NCBI GenBank assembly: GCA_039810045.1
Contig: JBDHWF010000021.1
Coordinates: 1 to 35,444 of the forward strand
Direction: 5' to 3'
Source of the DNA: CADCWN01 sp039810045
Lineage (GTDB): Bacteria > Chloroflexota > Chloroflexia > Thermomicrobiales > CADCWN01
DNA length: 35,444 bases
Each line of letters begins with the position of its first letter. Position 1 is the first letter of the stretch. A program made the translations under genes and the position numbers. This document shows, piece by piece, positions 24,065 through 33,521 of the stretch. The notes below the pieces were generated by a model. It did not search any database. It was given only the letters and a program-made list of their open reading frames with translations, and was not told the origin of the DNA.

Positions 24065-26848
24065 ATGCCAACGAAAGCGCCAAAACCATTGATCACCTGC
24101 ACGATCAACGGGAAGCAGGTGCAAGTGCCAGAAGGAACGCTCGTCATTGAAGCGGCCCGGATGCATGGCTTCGATGTGCCGAACTTTTGCTATGAACCAA
24201 GCCTGCGTCCGTGGGGTTCCTGTCGGATGTGCATGGTCGAAGTTCACGGTCGGAGTTCCTATCTCACCGAGGGCTGTTCGCTGCCACTACGTGAGGGTAT
24301 GGAAATCTCGACCCACTCCCCCGGCGCGGTGCAGGCCCGCCAGGATATGATGCGCTTCTTCCTGATCGATCATGCGCTCGATTGTCCCGTCTGCGACAAG
24401 TCGGGCGAATGCAAGATGCAGGACTATACCTACGAGTACAACGTCTACAATAACCCCCTGCGGCGACCAAAGCGGGCAGAGGAGATGCGTCACTACTCAC
24501 CGCTGATCGCCTACAAGCTCGATCGCTGCGTGGTCTGCGCCCAATGTGTGCGCGTCTGCGAAGAGATCGTCGGCGCAACGGCAATCTCGATGGCCCAGCG
24601 CGGCTACTACTCCGAAGTGGTGCCCGCATTTGGCAATAGTCTGGCTGACACCGAATGCACCCACTGTGGCAACTGCGTCGCCGTTTGCCCGGTCGGGGCT
24701 ATCCTCGACCGCAGCTACACCGATCACGAGTGGAAGATGGACCACACGGTTACAACCTGCCACTACTGCGCGGTTGGCTGCACAATTGACGCCCGCACCC
24801 TCAGTGGTGAATTGAAGCGAATGGATGGCGTGATGTATGAGGGAGTCAACAATGGCTACCTCTGCGTCAAGGGCCGCTGGGGCTACGATTACACCCACTC
24901 GCCGGATCGCCTGAAGCAACCGCTGATTCGCCGTGGCGATCGGTTTGAGCCAGCAACCTGGGATGAAGCACTTGGCTACATCGCATTACGGCTGGGCGAC
25001 TATCGCGATGGCTCGTTCTTCGGTGTTGGCTCCACCAAGGTGACGAACGAAGAAGCCTACCTCTTCCAACTGTTCACCCGCGTGGTGATGGGCACGAATA
25101 ATCTCGACAGCAAGGCCCGCTATAGCCAGGCCCCCTGGCAACGTGCCCTGACCCAATCGTTTGGGACAGCAGCCACCACCAACGAAATCGCCGAAATCCG
25201 CCATATGAAGTGTCTGCTATTGGTGGGGGCAAACGCGCCAGAAACGCACGCGATTGTCTCCTACTGGATGAATCTGGCAGTCCGCACACATGGCGACCCC
25301 GCTGGCTTGATCGTGATCGATCCCCAATACAATCTGCTCTGTAATGTCGCCAATATCTGGCTGCGTCCACACTCTGGCACCGATGGGGTGCTACTAAACG
25401 GGATGGCGAAATATATCCTGGACGAAGGCTTGGCCAATCAGGCGTTCATCGCTGCCCGTACCGAAGGGTACGCCGAGTGGGTCGCCTCGCTCGCCGATTT
25501 CACGCTGGAGCGGGTTAGCGAAGTGACTGGCGTACCGCAAGAGGACATTGCGAAAGCCGCCCGCATGTATGCCACTGGCTATAACCACAAGGAAGGTGAC
25601 GGTTGGGGGCCATCCGGGGCGTTCTTTGGCAATGGCCTGACGCAGCACCTGAGCGGTGTCGATAATGTCCTGGCGCTGAATAATCTGGCGCTGCTGACTG
25701 GCAATGTGGGCCGTGAGTTTGCCGGAGTCAACACGTTCGTTGGCGACAACAATACGCAAGGGGCCAGTGACCTTGGGATCGCTCCGAATCGGTTGCCTGG
25801 TTGGGTGAATCTTGATGACCAGGAGGCACGCACCCGTTTCGAGGAACTGTGGCTCTCGCGTTGGGCTGATGGGCAGCAAGGCCATGCGTTGCCAACTGAG
25901 GCTGGGATCACGCTGACCGAGCTACCGCGTGCCCTCCAAAGCGGCGCGGTGCGCGCCCTCTGGGTACAGGGTGAAGACCTGATCGACCTTGCCCCCAATC
26001 AGGAGCAGATGGAACAGGCGCTGGAACAGGCAGAGTTTCTGGTGGTGCAAGACCTCTTCCTGACGCCAACCGCACAACTGGCTGATGTCGTGCTACCCGC
26101 CGTGAGTGGCTACGAGAAAGATGGCACCTACACCAACCTGGAGCGGCGCGTCCAGCGCGTGCGGAAGGCCATCCCGCCAATCGCTGGCAGTATGCCCGAC
26201 TGGCAGGTGATTGTTGATATCGCCCAGCGGTTCGGCTACGACCTGCCCTATCGTCATCCCAGCCAGATTATGGATGAGATCGCCACCATGGTGCCGCAGT
26301 ACGCTGGGATCAACTATCGGCGGTTGGAGAAAGAGGGGTTACACTGGCCCGCCCCCGCCCCCGATCAACCGGGTATTCCCACACTGCATTTGGAAAGTTT
26401 TGCCACGCCAAGCGGGAAGGCGCAGTTTATGCCGACGCATCACGCCGTTCCTGGCGCAGCACAGCACACAGCGTTCCCACTGGTCCTCCAGGTTGGCGGT
26501 TCACTCTATCATTGGGATACCGGGCAGCGCACACGCCGCGCCAGTGGTCCAATGAAGCTGGAGCCAGCCCCAGCCGTGGCTATCAACCCAGCCGACGCGC
26601 AGGCAGCGGGCATTGATGATGGCGATCTGGTGCAGATTGCCTCCCAGCGCGGCAGCATTCATGTACGCGCAGCACTGACCGAGTCGTTGCCAGCGGGGAT
26701 GATTCGCCTGGACGATCACTGGCCGCAAGCCCCCATTGGGCAGATTGTCAGCGAAGCCTTCGAGCCAACCACTGGCACACCAGAGTTCAAGTACACACCC
26801 GTACAGATTCGACCAGCGGCGGCAGTCACCACCGCTGGGGATGACTAA
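24065..26848 (+). CDS. nuoG: NADH-quinone oxidoreductase subunit G (molybdopterin-oxidoreductase-like)
   Basis: A 927-residue iron-sulfur subunit with a full cluster set: [2Fe-2S] C42, C53, C56, C71; H103, C107, C110, C116; two 4Fe-type CxxCxxCxxxC motifs at C155-C165 and C198-C208; and the extra N7-type set C232, C235, C239, C267. The two CxxCxxCxxxC motifs in this order also occur in formate dehydrogenase and hydrogenase subunits. A molybdopterin-oxidoreductase domain (about 275-760) and a dinucleotide-binding domain (about 800-915) complete it. It would normally take electrons from NuoF, which is not encoded here, so its partner may differ. AAGGGGG precedes the ATG. Formate dehydrogenase alpha-like origin is an alternative, but the position inside nuo argues for NuoG. 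Confidence 0.93.
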   Translation: MPTKAPKPLITCTINGKQVQVPEGTLVIEAARMHGFDVPNFCYEPSLRPWGSCRMCMVEVHGRSSYLTEGCSLPLREGMEISTHSPGAVQARQDMMRFFLIDHALDCPVCDKSGECKMQDYTYEYNVYNNPLRRPKRAEEMRHYSPLIAYKLDRCVVCAQCVRVCEEIVGATAISMAQRGYYSEVVPAFGNSLADTECTHCGNCVAVCPVGAILDRSYTDHEWKMDHTVTTCHYCAVGCTIDARTLSGELKRMDGVMYEGVNNGYLCVKGRWGYDYTHSPDRLKQPLIRRGDRFEPATWDEALGYIALRLGDYRDGSFFGVGSTKVTNEEAYLFQLFTRVVMGTNNLDSKARYSQAPWQRALTQSFGTAATTNEIAEIRHMKCLLLVGANAPETHAIVSYWMNLAVRTHGDPAGLIVIDPQYNLLCNVANIWLRPHSGTDGVLLNGMAKYILDEGLANQAFIAARTEGYAEWVASLADFTLERVSEVTGVPQEDIAKAARMYATGYNHKEGDGWGPSGAFFGNGLTQHLSGVDNVLALNNLALLTGNVGREFAGVNTFVGDNNTQGASDLGIAPNRLPGWVNLDDQEARTRFEELWLSRWADGQQGHALPTEAGITLTELPRALQSGAVRALWVQGEDLIDLAPNQEQMEQALEQAEFLVVQDLFLTPTAQLADVVLPAVSGYEKDGTYTNLERRVQRVRKAIPPIAGSMPDWQVIVDIAQRFGYDLPYRHPSQIMDEIATMVPQYAGINYRRLEKEGLHWPAPAPDQPGIPTLHLESFATPSGKAQFMPTHHAVPGAAQHTAFPLVLQVGGSLYHWDTGQRTRRASGPMKLEPAPAVAINPADAQAAGIDDGDLVQIASQRGSIHVRAALTESLPAGMIRLDDHWPQAPIGQIVSEAFEPTTGTPEFKYTPVQIRPAAAVTTAGDD

Positions 26849-26886
26849 ACTCCGCAAAACGGCTATTGGACTGAAGGGGAGCAAGC

Positions 26887-27909
26887 ATGATCCCGCCGAC
26901 GACACAAAATCTGGGGATGACGGCGATCTTCATGGCGATTCTGCTGATCATCCTACTCACTGCGATGGCGTTGCTGACCTGGTTTGAGCGCAAAGCCCTC
27001 GCTCGCTTTCAGAATCGGCGCGGGCCAACACGCACGGGCCCAGCCGGGCTCTTGCAACCACTGGCTGATGGGATCAAGCTGCTGGGGAAGGAAGACGTTG
27101 TGCCGGCCAATGCCGACCGCTACCTCTTTCTCTTTGCCCCGCTGATCTCATTCGCTACGGCCTTCATCTCTTTTGCCGTTATTCCTATCGGCCTGGAAAC
27201 GATTCCCATTCCTTTTCTCAATAGCCGCCTGAGCCTCTTTGTCGCCGATGTAAATATCGGGGTGTTGTTTATCCTGGCGATGAGCGGAATCGGGGTCTAT
27301 GGGATGATCCTGGGTGGCTATGCCTCTGGCAACCGCTATTCGCTGCTTGGGGGCTTACGCGCTGCGGCCCAGGTTGTTTCCTACGAACTGATTCTTGGCC
27401 TCTCGCTCATCGGCCCGTTCCTGCTCACTGGGACTCTCTCGCTGCGCGGGATTACGCAATGGCAGCAACTGAACACCTGGCTGATCTTGTTGCAAGCCCC
27501 TTCATTTATCCTGTTCCTGATCGCAGGCGTTGCCGAAACCAACCGCGCCCCCTTTGACCTCCCTGAGGCAGAGAGTGAGCTAGTCGCGGGGTTCTTCACA
27601 GAATATACGGGCTTCCGCTTCTCGCTCTACTTCCTCGGTGAGTATGTCGCGATGCTGGTGATCTCAGCAGTGGCAGCGGTTGTCTTCCTGGGCGGCCCTG
27701 CGGGTCCATTCTTGCCTGGGCCAATCTGGTTAGCAATAAAGATTTCAGGCTTCATCTTCCTCTATTTCTGGCTCCGCGCCACGTTGCCCCGCTTCCGCTA
27801 TGACCAACTGATGGGGCTGGCGTGGAAATTACTGCTCCCACTCGCCCTCTTAAATATCCTGGTAACTGCGCTGGGACGACTTTGGGCGCTGGGTTGGTTG
27901 AGGTTCTAA
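26887..27909 (+). CDS. nuoH: NADH-quinone oxidoreductase subunit H
   Basis: A 340-residue membrane subunit with eight helices that shapes the quinone entrance. The FERKALARFQNRRGPTRTGP loop and the acidic cytoplasmic loop beginning at N219 (NRAPFDLPEAESELVAGF) are both conserved. AGGGGAG lies 6 bases upstream of the ATG. About 100 bases with two hairpins separate it from nuoI, the longest gap but one in the operon. Confidence 0.97.
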   Translation: MIPPTTQNLGMTAIFMAILLIILLTAMALLTWFERKALARFQNRRGPTRTGPAGLLQPLADGIKLLGKEDVVPANADRYLFLFAPLISFATAFISFAVIPIGLETIPIPFLNSRLSLFVADVNIGVLFILAMSGIGVYGMILGGYASGNRYSLLGGLRAAAQVVSYELILGLSLIGPFLLTGTLSLRGITQWQQLNTWLILLQAPSFILFLIAGVAETNRAPFDLPEAESELVAGFFTEYTGFRFSLYFLGEYVAMLVISAVAAVVFLGGPAGPFLPGPIWLAIKISGFIFLYFWLRATLPRFRYDQLMGLAWKLLLPLALLNILVTALGRLWALGWLRF

Positions 27910-27910
27910 C

Positions 27911-27985
27911 GGTGTGTTTATGGCGATAGGCCATAAACGTAGTGTATAACACCCAACGGTTGGCAACAGCGAACGAGTGCCAACC
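27911..27985 (+). other. Two tandem hairpins between nuoH and nuoI
   Basis: The first has GTTTATGG (27916-27923) paired with CCATAAAC (27931-27938), enclosed by GGTGT/ACACC (27911-27915, 27949-27953). The second has GGTTGGCA (27958-27965) paired with TGCCAACC (27978-27985). Neither is followed by a T-run; they may protect or process the long nuo mRNA. Confidence 0.55.
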
Positions 27986-28011
27986 ACCGTTTCTAGACTG
28001 AGGAGATGGCA

Positions 28012-28443
28012 ATGCTGCCACCAATCAAAGGGTTCTTCGTCACACTGCGGCAATTCTTCCAGAAGCCCGTGACGATTCAATACCCAGATGAGCGCAAGCC
28101 GATCACCGATCGTTTCCGGGGGATGCCCTCGCTCCGTTCAGATCCAGACACTGGTCGCGTCCTCTGTGTGGCCTGCGGTCTGTGCGAGCAGATCTGCCCC
28201 ACCGGGGCAATTGTGATCAATGTGGAGGCAACCGAACGCGATGAGGAACGGAACCTCGTCGAATATACCCTGAAACTCGGGCGCTGTATGTTCTGCGGCC
28301 TCTGTGCCAGAGTCTGCCCGGTTGATGCGGTAACGATGAGCAAGCATTACGAATTGGCCTCACAATCGCGGGATCAATTCTTCCGGCAGAAAGGCGAGTT
28401 AGCCGTCTTGGGGCAGGATGAATCGGCGTATTATCAGCAGTAG
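28012..28443 (+). CDS. nuoI: NADH-quinone oxidoreductase subunit I
   Basis: A 143-residue ferredoxin-like subunit carrying clusters N6a and N6b. Two CxxCxxCxxxCP motifs are at C52, C55, C58, C62 and C92, C95, C98, C102. An ATG at 28006 abuts the AGGAG ribosome site directly, so the ATG at 28012, 6 bases from AGGAG, is the better start. Helical N-terminus (GFFVTLRQFF) anchors it against NuoH. No frame problem is seen. Confidence 0.95.
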   Translation: MLPPIKGFFVTLRQFFQKPVTIQYPDERKPITDRFRGMPSLRSDPDTGRVLCVACGLCEQICPTGAIVINVEATERDEERNLVEYTLKLGRCMFCGLCARVCPVDAVTMSKHYELASQSRDQFFRQKGELAVLGQDESAYYQQ

Positions 28444-28539
28444 CGCGAGGCAATGGGTGCAGCGACCAATGCAAGGCAAGGAGCCTTGTACCACCAAGGT
28501 TGCTTCCAGGCGGCGCGCAGAAACAGTGTGGGGGGTTGT

Positions 28540-29256
28540 GTGACCGGGGCAGAAATCGTTTTCTACTTTCTCTCAGCGGTCGCGGTGCTGATGGCAATCG
28601 GCGTCGTCTTCGCGCGCAATCCAGTCCACTCAGCCTTATTCCTGGTGATTACGTTCCTGAACGTCGCCGGAGTTTTTGTCCTGCTTGGCGCGGAGTTTCT
28701 CGCCGCTGTTCAGGTCATCGTCTACACCGGGGCTATTCTGGTGGTCTTTCTCTTTGTGGTGATGTTAGTGCGCCCAGAAGACCTTGGGGAACTGAGCCAC
28801 AGCTCACGGATGCAAACGATAGTTTCCTGGATTCTGGGCTTAGGGCTGTTTGGTGAAATCGCTACCGTCATCGCCACTGGCGTGGTACGCGGGCAGCAAG
28901 GGCTGATTACCAGCCAAGAAGTTGCCCAAGTAGGGGGGAACACGCAGGCCATTGGCCGCTTCCTCTACTCTGAATACCTCCTGCCGTTTGAAATCGCCTC
29001 GCTTGTCCTGCTGGTGGCGACCATTGCGGCGATTGTGCTGGGCCTACCTGAGCGGTTCGCCACGCCGATTATTGGACGTTCGCTCGGCACAATCTCGCTG
29101 GGGCATCCAAAAGGCAGCGACCTGATTCATCAAGATGAAGCGTTGGGCATTCCAGCGGCGGGGCCAATTGACCTCGCGCAGCCAGAAACCGTTGATGTTG
29201 AGCATGCCGCCGAAAAGCAACGGCGACCAGGAGTGCAAACTGTCGTTCGTGACTGA
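28540..29256 (+). CDS. nuoJ: NADH-quinone oxidoreductase subunit J
   Basis: A 238-residue membrane subunit. Helices 1-3 (EIVFYFLSAVAVLMAIGVVF, SALFLVITFLNVAGVFVLL) and the pi-bulge helix VQVIVYTGAILVVFLFVVML are typical. The frame opens at an ATG at 28453, but that codon has GAGG only 2 bases away and adds 29 non-membrane residues; the GTG at 28540 follows GGGGGG and matches the family start. About 70 hydrophilic residues follow the last helix, including a GIPAAGPIDLAQPETVDVEH stretch, longer than usual. Confidence 0.92.
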   Translation: MTGAEIVFYFLSAVAVLMAIGVVFARNPVHSALFLVITFLNVAGVFVLLGAEFLAAVQVIVYTGAILVVFLFVVMLVRPEDLGELSHSSRMQTIVSWILGLGLFGEIATVIATGVVRGQQGLITSQEVAQVGGNTQAIGRFLYSEYLLPFEIASLVLLVATIAAIVLGLPERFATPIIGRSLGTISLGHPKGSDLIHQDEALGIPAAGPIDLAQPETVDVEHAAEKQRRPGVQTVVRD

Positions 29257-29284
29257 GCGATAACACCCGCAACAGGGGGGACGA

Positions 29285-29596
29285 ATGGGGACCGGGCTAA
29301 CTCTCGAACATTTTCTCACACTCAGCGCACTACTCTTTGTGATCGGCTTGCTCGGTGTACTGACACGCAAGAATATCTTGATCATTTTTATGTCGATTGA
29401 ATTGATGCTCAATGCAGTCAATATCAGCCTGATCGCCTTTGGTACGTCGCTCAACTCGATGGCCGGACAGATTTTCGCCATCTTTGTGATTGCGCTGGCT
29501 GCCGCCGAGGCCGCAATTGGCTTAGGGCTCATTCTGGTACTCAGCCGCACCAGTGATACCGTCGATGTCACATCAGTCAGTTCCATGCGCGACTAA
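29285..29596 (+). CDS. nuoK: NADH-quinone oxidoreductase subunit K
   Basis: A 103-residue, three-helix Mrp-related membrane subunit. The two proton-pathway glutamates are in place: E39 in MSIELMLNAVN and E75 in AAAEAAIGLGLIL. GGGGGG lies 5 bases before the ATG. It lies 28 bases after nuoJ and 79 before nuoL. Confidence 0.96.
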   Translation: MGTGLTLEHFLTLSALLFVIGLLGVLTRKNILIIFMSIELMLNAVNISLIAFGTSLNSMAGQIFAIFVIALAAAEAAIGLGLILVLSRTSDTVDVTSVSSMRD

Positions 29597-29675
29597 CGGC
29601 GTGATTGGTACGAATCGCGCAATCTGGGCCCTGCGTATTCTTACGGCGTAGCGCGAACTATTACCGGGGGATGGA

Positions 29676-31667
29676 GTGGAGAATTACCTATTTCTAATTC
29701 CGTTGATGCCGCTGCTGGCGTTCGTCTTTGATATTCTGCTAGGTCGGCGGTTTATCGGGAAGGCCGCGCATATCCCCGCCTGGATCGCGATGGCGATCGC
29801 CTTTGGGGCCAGCGTGGCTGCCACCATCCAGGTTGGCAACTCAGGCCACGCCATTCAGCAGACCCTCTGGCGCTGGATGCCTGGGGCGACTCTGGGTGGG
29901 TTTGACATTCCGCTCACGCTCTACATCGATCAACTCACCTCAGTGATGATCTGTATCATTACCGGGATTGGTCTGCTGATTCATATCTACTCCGCTGGCT
30001 ACATGAGCCACGATGCTGGCTACTATCGCTTCTTCGCCTACCTCTCGCTGTTCGTCTTCGCCATGCTCATTCTGGTGCTGGGCGATAACTACCTGGTGAT
30101 GTTCTTCGGTTGGGAAGGCGTGGGGCTCTGCTCCTACTTACTGATCGGCTACTGGTTCGACCGCAAGTCGGCGGGCGATGCGGCGAAAAAGGCGTTTATC
30201 GTCAACCGCGTCGGTGACTTCGGCTTCATGATCGGGATGTTCCTCACCTTCACCACCTTTGGCACCCTCTCCTTCTTTGGTGATAAAGGGATCTTCGCCC
30301 ACATTGCGGGCAAAGAAGAGACAACGCTGACCGCCATTGCCCTGCTGCTCTTTGTGGGAGCAATTGGCAAAAGCGCGCAGTTCCCGCTCTATGTCTGGTT
30401 GCCAGACGCGATGGAAGGTCCCACTCCCGTTTCTGCCCTGATTCACGCCGCGACGATGGTCACGGCAGGTGTCTACATGATGGTGCGCTCCTGGGCGATT
30501 TATCAAAGCGCCCCGATTGCGCGAGAAACGATTCTCTGGGTGGGGCTGGCGACCTGTTTCCTCGCGGCGACGATTGGGCTGGTGCAAAATGACATTAAGC
30601 GGGTGATGGCCTACTCAACAGTCAGTCAGCTTGGGTATATGGTCTTTGCTGTCGGCGCAGGAGCCTTCATCCCCGCGATCTTCCATCTGATGACCCATGC
30701 GTTCTTCAAGGCCCTGCTCTTCCTCGGTTCTGGTTCAGTCATTCATGGGATGGAAGCGGTCTACGGTCACGATCCAGTCAAAACCCAGGATATGCGCTTT
30801 ATGGGCGGGCTACGCCGCTATATGCCCATTACCTATGGCACCCTCCTGTGTGGCGCACTCGCCCTCGCTGGCTTCGCGGGCACGGCTGGGTTCTTCTCCA
30901 AAGATGAGATTCTGGTGGGGGCCTGGCATAACGGCTATCCGCCCGCCGCGATCATCGGCTGGATCGTCGCCTTCATGACGGCGTTCTACACCTTCCGCAT
31001 GATCTTTATGACCTTTCATGGCGAACCACGCTTCGATACCACCGCGCACACGCCACATGAATCGCCATTGGTGATGACCTTACCGCTGATTCTCCTGGCG
31101 ATTCCCTCGATCGTCGTGGGGGTCATCATGGGTTGGCCCCCTGACGAAGGGTTGATCCACCAGTGGCTGGGGCCAATCTTCGCGCAGGGCGGTGAACACG
31201 CTGGTGTAACGAAGATTCTGGCGATTGCGACCGCCGAAGGCGGGCATGAACTGCCCTCAGCAGCCCTCACCTATGGCGGTTTCGCCGCCTCCATCATCAT
31301 CGCACTCCTTGGCATCGGGCTGGCTTGGCTGATGTATGGCAATGGGGCGATCTCGCCGCAACGGATGGGCCAGCGATTCCCCGCCCTCTACGATCTTTTC
31401 GTACACAAGTGGTACGTGGATGAGATTTACTCAGCCCTGATTGTTCGCCCGATGAGCCTCTTTGCCACCTTCCTCTGGAAATGGATCGACGCAGGGCTGA
31501 TTGATGGGTTTGTCAATGGCCTCGCGTTCCTGACTGGTGGGATCTCCCAGCGGTTGCGGCGCATCCAAACCGGGATGATCCCCAACTATGCTCTAGCGAT
31601 TGTGCTTGGGACAGTGCTGATTGTCGGCGTCTATCTGGTCTTCGGGCCGCAGTTTTTAGGAAAGTAA
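29676..31667 (+). CDS. nuoL: NADH-quinone oxidoreductase subunit L
   Basis: A 663-residue antiporter-like proton-pumping subunit at the distal end of the membrane arm. E147 in FFGWEGVGLCSYLLIGYW, PLYVWLPDAMEGPTPVSALIHAATMVTAGVY (helices 7-8 with Lys/His) and the AGFAGTAGFFSKDEIL segment are intact. The C-terminal region (VHKWYVDEIYSAL ... terminal helix) is the lateral-helix anchor. The start is GTG at 29676, 5 bases after GGGGGATGG. Confidence 0.97.
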   Translation: MENYLFLIPLMPLLAFVFDILLGRRFIGKAAHIPAWIAMAIAFGASVAATIQVGNSGHAIQQTLWRWMPGATLGGFDIPLTLYIDQLTSVMICIITGIGLLIHIYSAGYMSHDAGYYRFFAYLSLFVFAMLILVLGDNYLVMFFGWEGVGLCSYLLIGYWFDRKSAGDAAKKAFIVNRVGDFGFMIGMFLTFTTFGTLSFFGDKGIFAHIAGKEETTLTAIALLLFVGAIGKSAQFPLYVWLPDAMEGPTPVSALIHAATMVTAGVYMMVRSWAIYQSAPIARETILWVGLATCFLAATIGLVQNDIKRVMAYSTVSQLGYMVFAVGAGAFIPAIFHLMTHAFFKALLFLGSGSVIHGMEAVYGHDPVKTQDMRFMGGLRRYMPITYGTLLCGALALAGFAGTAGFFSKDEILVGAWHNGYPPAAIIGWIVAFMTAFYTFRMIFMTFHGEPRFDTTAHTPHESPLVMTLPLILLAIPSIVVGVIMGWPPDEGLIHQWLGPIFAQGGEHAGVTKILAIATAEGGHELPSAALTYGGFAASIIIALLGIGLAWLMYGNGAISPQRMGQRFPALYDLFVHKWYVDEIYSALIVRPMSLFATFLWKWIDAGLIDGFVNGLAFLTGGISQRLRRIQTGMIPNYALAIVLGTVLIVGVYLVFGPQFLGK

Positions 31668-31737
31668 GGCAGCAGGAGTCTGCAATGAGGCGTCCCGGCT
31701 GGCTGGCTGTGGATAGCTCACTAAGGAGCAATAGCGC

Positions 31738-33462
31738 GTGAACGGTATGCCACTGCTCTCAATTATCACCTACCTCCCACTCGTCGGGATGTTGGTGCTT
31801 TTCGTCGTGCCACGGATGAGTGCGAACACTGCCCGCTGGATCGCCTTACTGACGAGCCTGATCACCTTTGGCTTTTCGCTCCTCCTCCTCACGGGCAACG
31901 CGTTCAACACCGCTGCAATGCAGTTTGAAGAGTCGATCCAGTGGCTACCAGAAGTTGGGATCAGCTATCACCTCGGCGCAGACGGCCTCAGCATCTTGCT
32001 GGTGCTCCTTACCACGCTCCTCACCCCCATTTCCCTAATCGTTTCCTGGACATCAGTCAGCACGCGGGTTCGCGAGTTCAACATTGCAATGTTGCTGCTG
32101 GAAACGGGGATGGTTGGCGCGTTCCTCTCACTCGATCTCTTCCTGTTCTACGTCTTCTTTGAGCTCAGCCTGATCCCGATGGCCCTGATTATCGGGATCT
32201 GGGGCAGCCGGAACCGCGTCTACTCAGCGATCAAATTCTTCCTCTATACGTTAGCTGGGAGCTTGCTGATGTTGGTGGCCATCGTCGCCACCTATCAGCG
32301 ATATTTCAACCTCACTGGTGAGCGCACCCTGGATGTGCAGAAGCTGGCAAATCCCCCGCTGGCTGCGCTGGGGATGACGGAGATGAGCCAGTTCTACACC
32401 ATTCCGTTCCAATACTGGGTCTTCGCCGCCTTCTTCATCGCCTTTGCGATTAAGGTGCCGATGTGGCCGGTGCATACCTGGTTGCCCGATGCCCATACCG
32501 AGGCCCCCACTGCTGGCTCGGTGATGCTGGCTGGGGTGATGCTGAAGCTTGGTGGGTATGGGATGCTGCGCTTCTGTCTGCCGATCTACCCCGATGCCGC
32601 CCGCTACTTCGCCCCCGCCATTATGGTGCTGTCCACCATTGCGATTATCTACGGCGCACTGGTCGCCCTACCTCAGCCCGACTGGAAGCGCCTGGTGGCC
32701 TACTCCTCTGTCAGCCACATGGGCTTTGTCACTTTGGGGATCTTCTCGTTCAATCAACAGGCGCTACAAGGCGCAACGATGGTGATGGTCGCCCACGGGC
32801 TGAACACTGCCGCCCTCTTCTTGCTGGTGGGGATGATCTACGAACGCGCCCACACCCGCGAGATCACGTCGTTCCGGGGCCTTGCGACGACGATGCCGAT
32901 CTACACATCGATCTTTCTCGTCTTCGTCTTCGCCTCAATCGGCCTCCCAGGGATGACGGGGTTTGTTGGTGAGTTCAACGCCCTGATGGGGGCCTGGCGT
33001 GGTGGCACCACCTTCTATCAGGTCTGCGCGATTATTTCTACCCTCGTGGTTATCCTCTCGGCCTGGTATATGCTCTGGCTCTTCCAGCGCGTCGGTCAGG
33101 GCACACCAGTGGGGGTAGTTGAAGCGCACGCAGGGGCCGCGCATGGGGTGCATGGCGACGACCCCGATCCGCACACCGCCCCACTCAGTGCTACCCACAG
33201 CCAGCCAGAACCACCAAGCACCCACGGGCATGGTGAGCATGACGACCACGCCCACGACGATCACGGCCATACGGAGGGTGGAATTGCGGAACGGTGGCCC
33301 GATCTCAAACCCCGGGAGTTAGTGACCTTAGTGCCACTCTTAGTGCTCACAATTTTCTTTGGGCTCTACCCCAGCCCGATCTTTGGTCTGGCTTCCAATG
33401 CGCTTGCCCACATTCTGCGCCCATTCGATGGCGGGGCGACCGCAGCAATACTTGGACACTAG
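31738..33462 (+). CDS. nuoM: NADH-quinone oxidoreductase subunit M with His/Asp-rich insert
   Basis: A 574-residue antiporter-like proton pump. E142 in FYVFFELSLIPMALIIGIWG, the VPMWPVHTWLPDAHTEAPTAGS segment and YSSVSHMGFVTLGIF are conserved. Between the penultimate and last helices, residues about 462-515, is an unusual hydrophilic insert with 12 histidines plus many Asp/Glu (for example THGHGEHDDHAHDDHGH), which could bind metal ions. The GTG start is 9 bases after AAGGAG. Confidence 0.97.
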   Translation: MNGMPLLSIITYLPLVGMLVLFVVPRMSANTARWIALLTSLITFGFSLLLLTGNAFNTAAMQFEESIQWLPEVGISYHLGADGLSILLVLLTTLLTPISLIVSWTSVSTRVREFNIAMLLLETGMVGAFLSLDLFLFYVFFELSLIPMALIIGIWGSRNRVYSAIKFFLYTLAGSLLMLVAIVATYQRYFNLTGERTLDVQKLANPPLAALGMTEMSQFYTIPFQYWVFAAFFIAFAIKVPMWPVHTWLPDAHTEAPTAGSVMLAGVMLKLGGYGMLRFCLPIYPDAARYFAPAIMVLSTIAIIYGALVALPQPDWKRLVAYSSVSHMGFVTLGIFSFNQQALQGATMVMVAHGLNTAALFLLVGMIYERAHTREITSFRGLATTMPIYTSIFLVFVFASIGLPGMTGFVGEFNALMGAWRGGTTFYQVCAIISTLVVILSAWYMLWLFQRVGQGTPVGVVEAHAGAAHGVHGDDPDPHTAPLSATHSQPEPPSTHGHGEHDDHAHDDHGHTEGGIAERWPDLKPRELVTLVPLLVLTIFFGLYPSPIFGLASNALAHILRPFDGGATAAILGH

Positions 33463-33521
33463 CAGCACGACGTAACGATGGGTCATTGTTGTCACGATAC
33501 GACGAGTAAGGCGGAGGAACT

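Noticed and set aside
28453..28539. Longer nuoJ start (ATG 28453)
   Set aside because: Poor ribosome-site spacing and 29 extra polar residues before the family N-terminus; GTG 28540 fits better.
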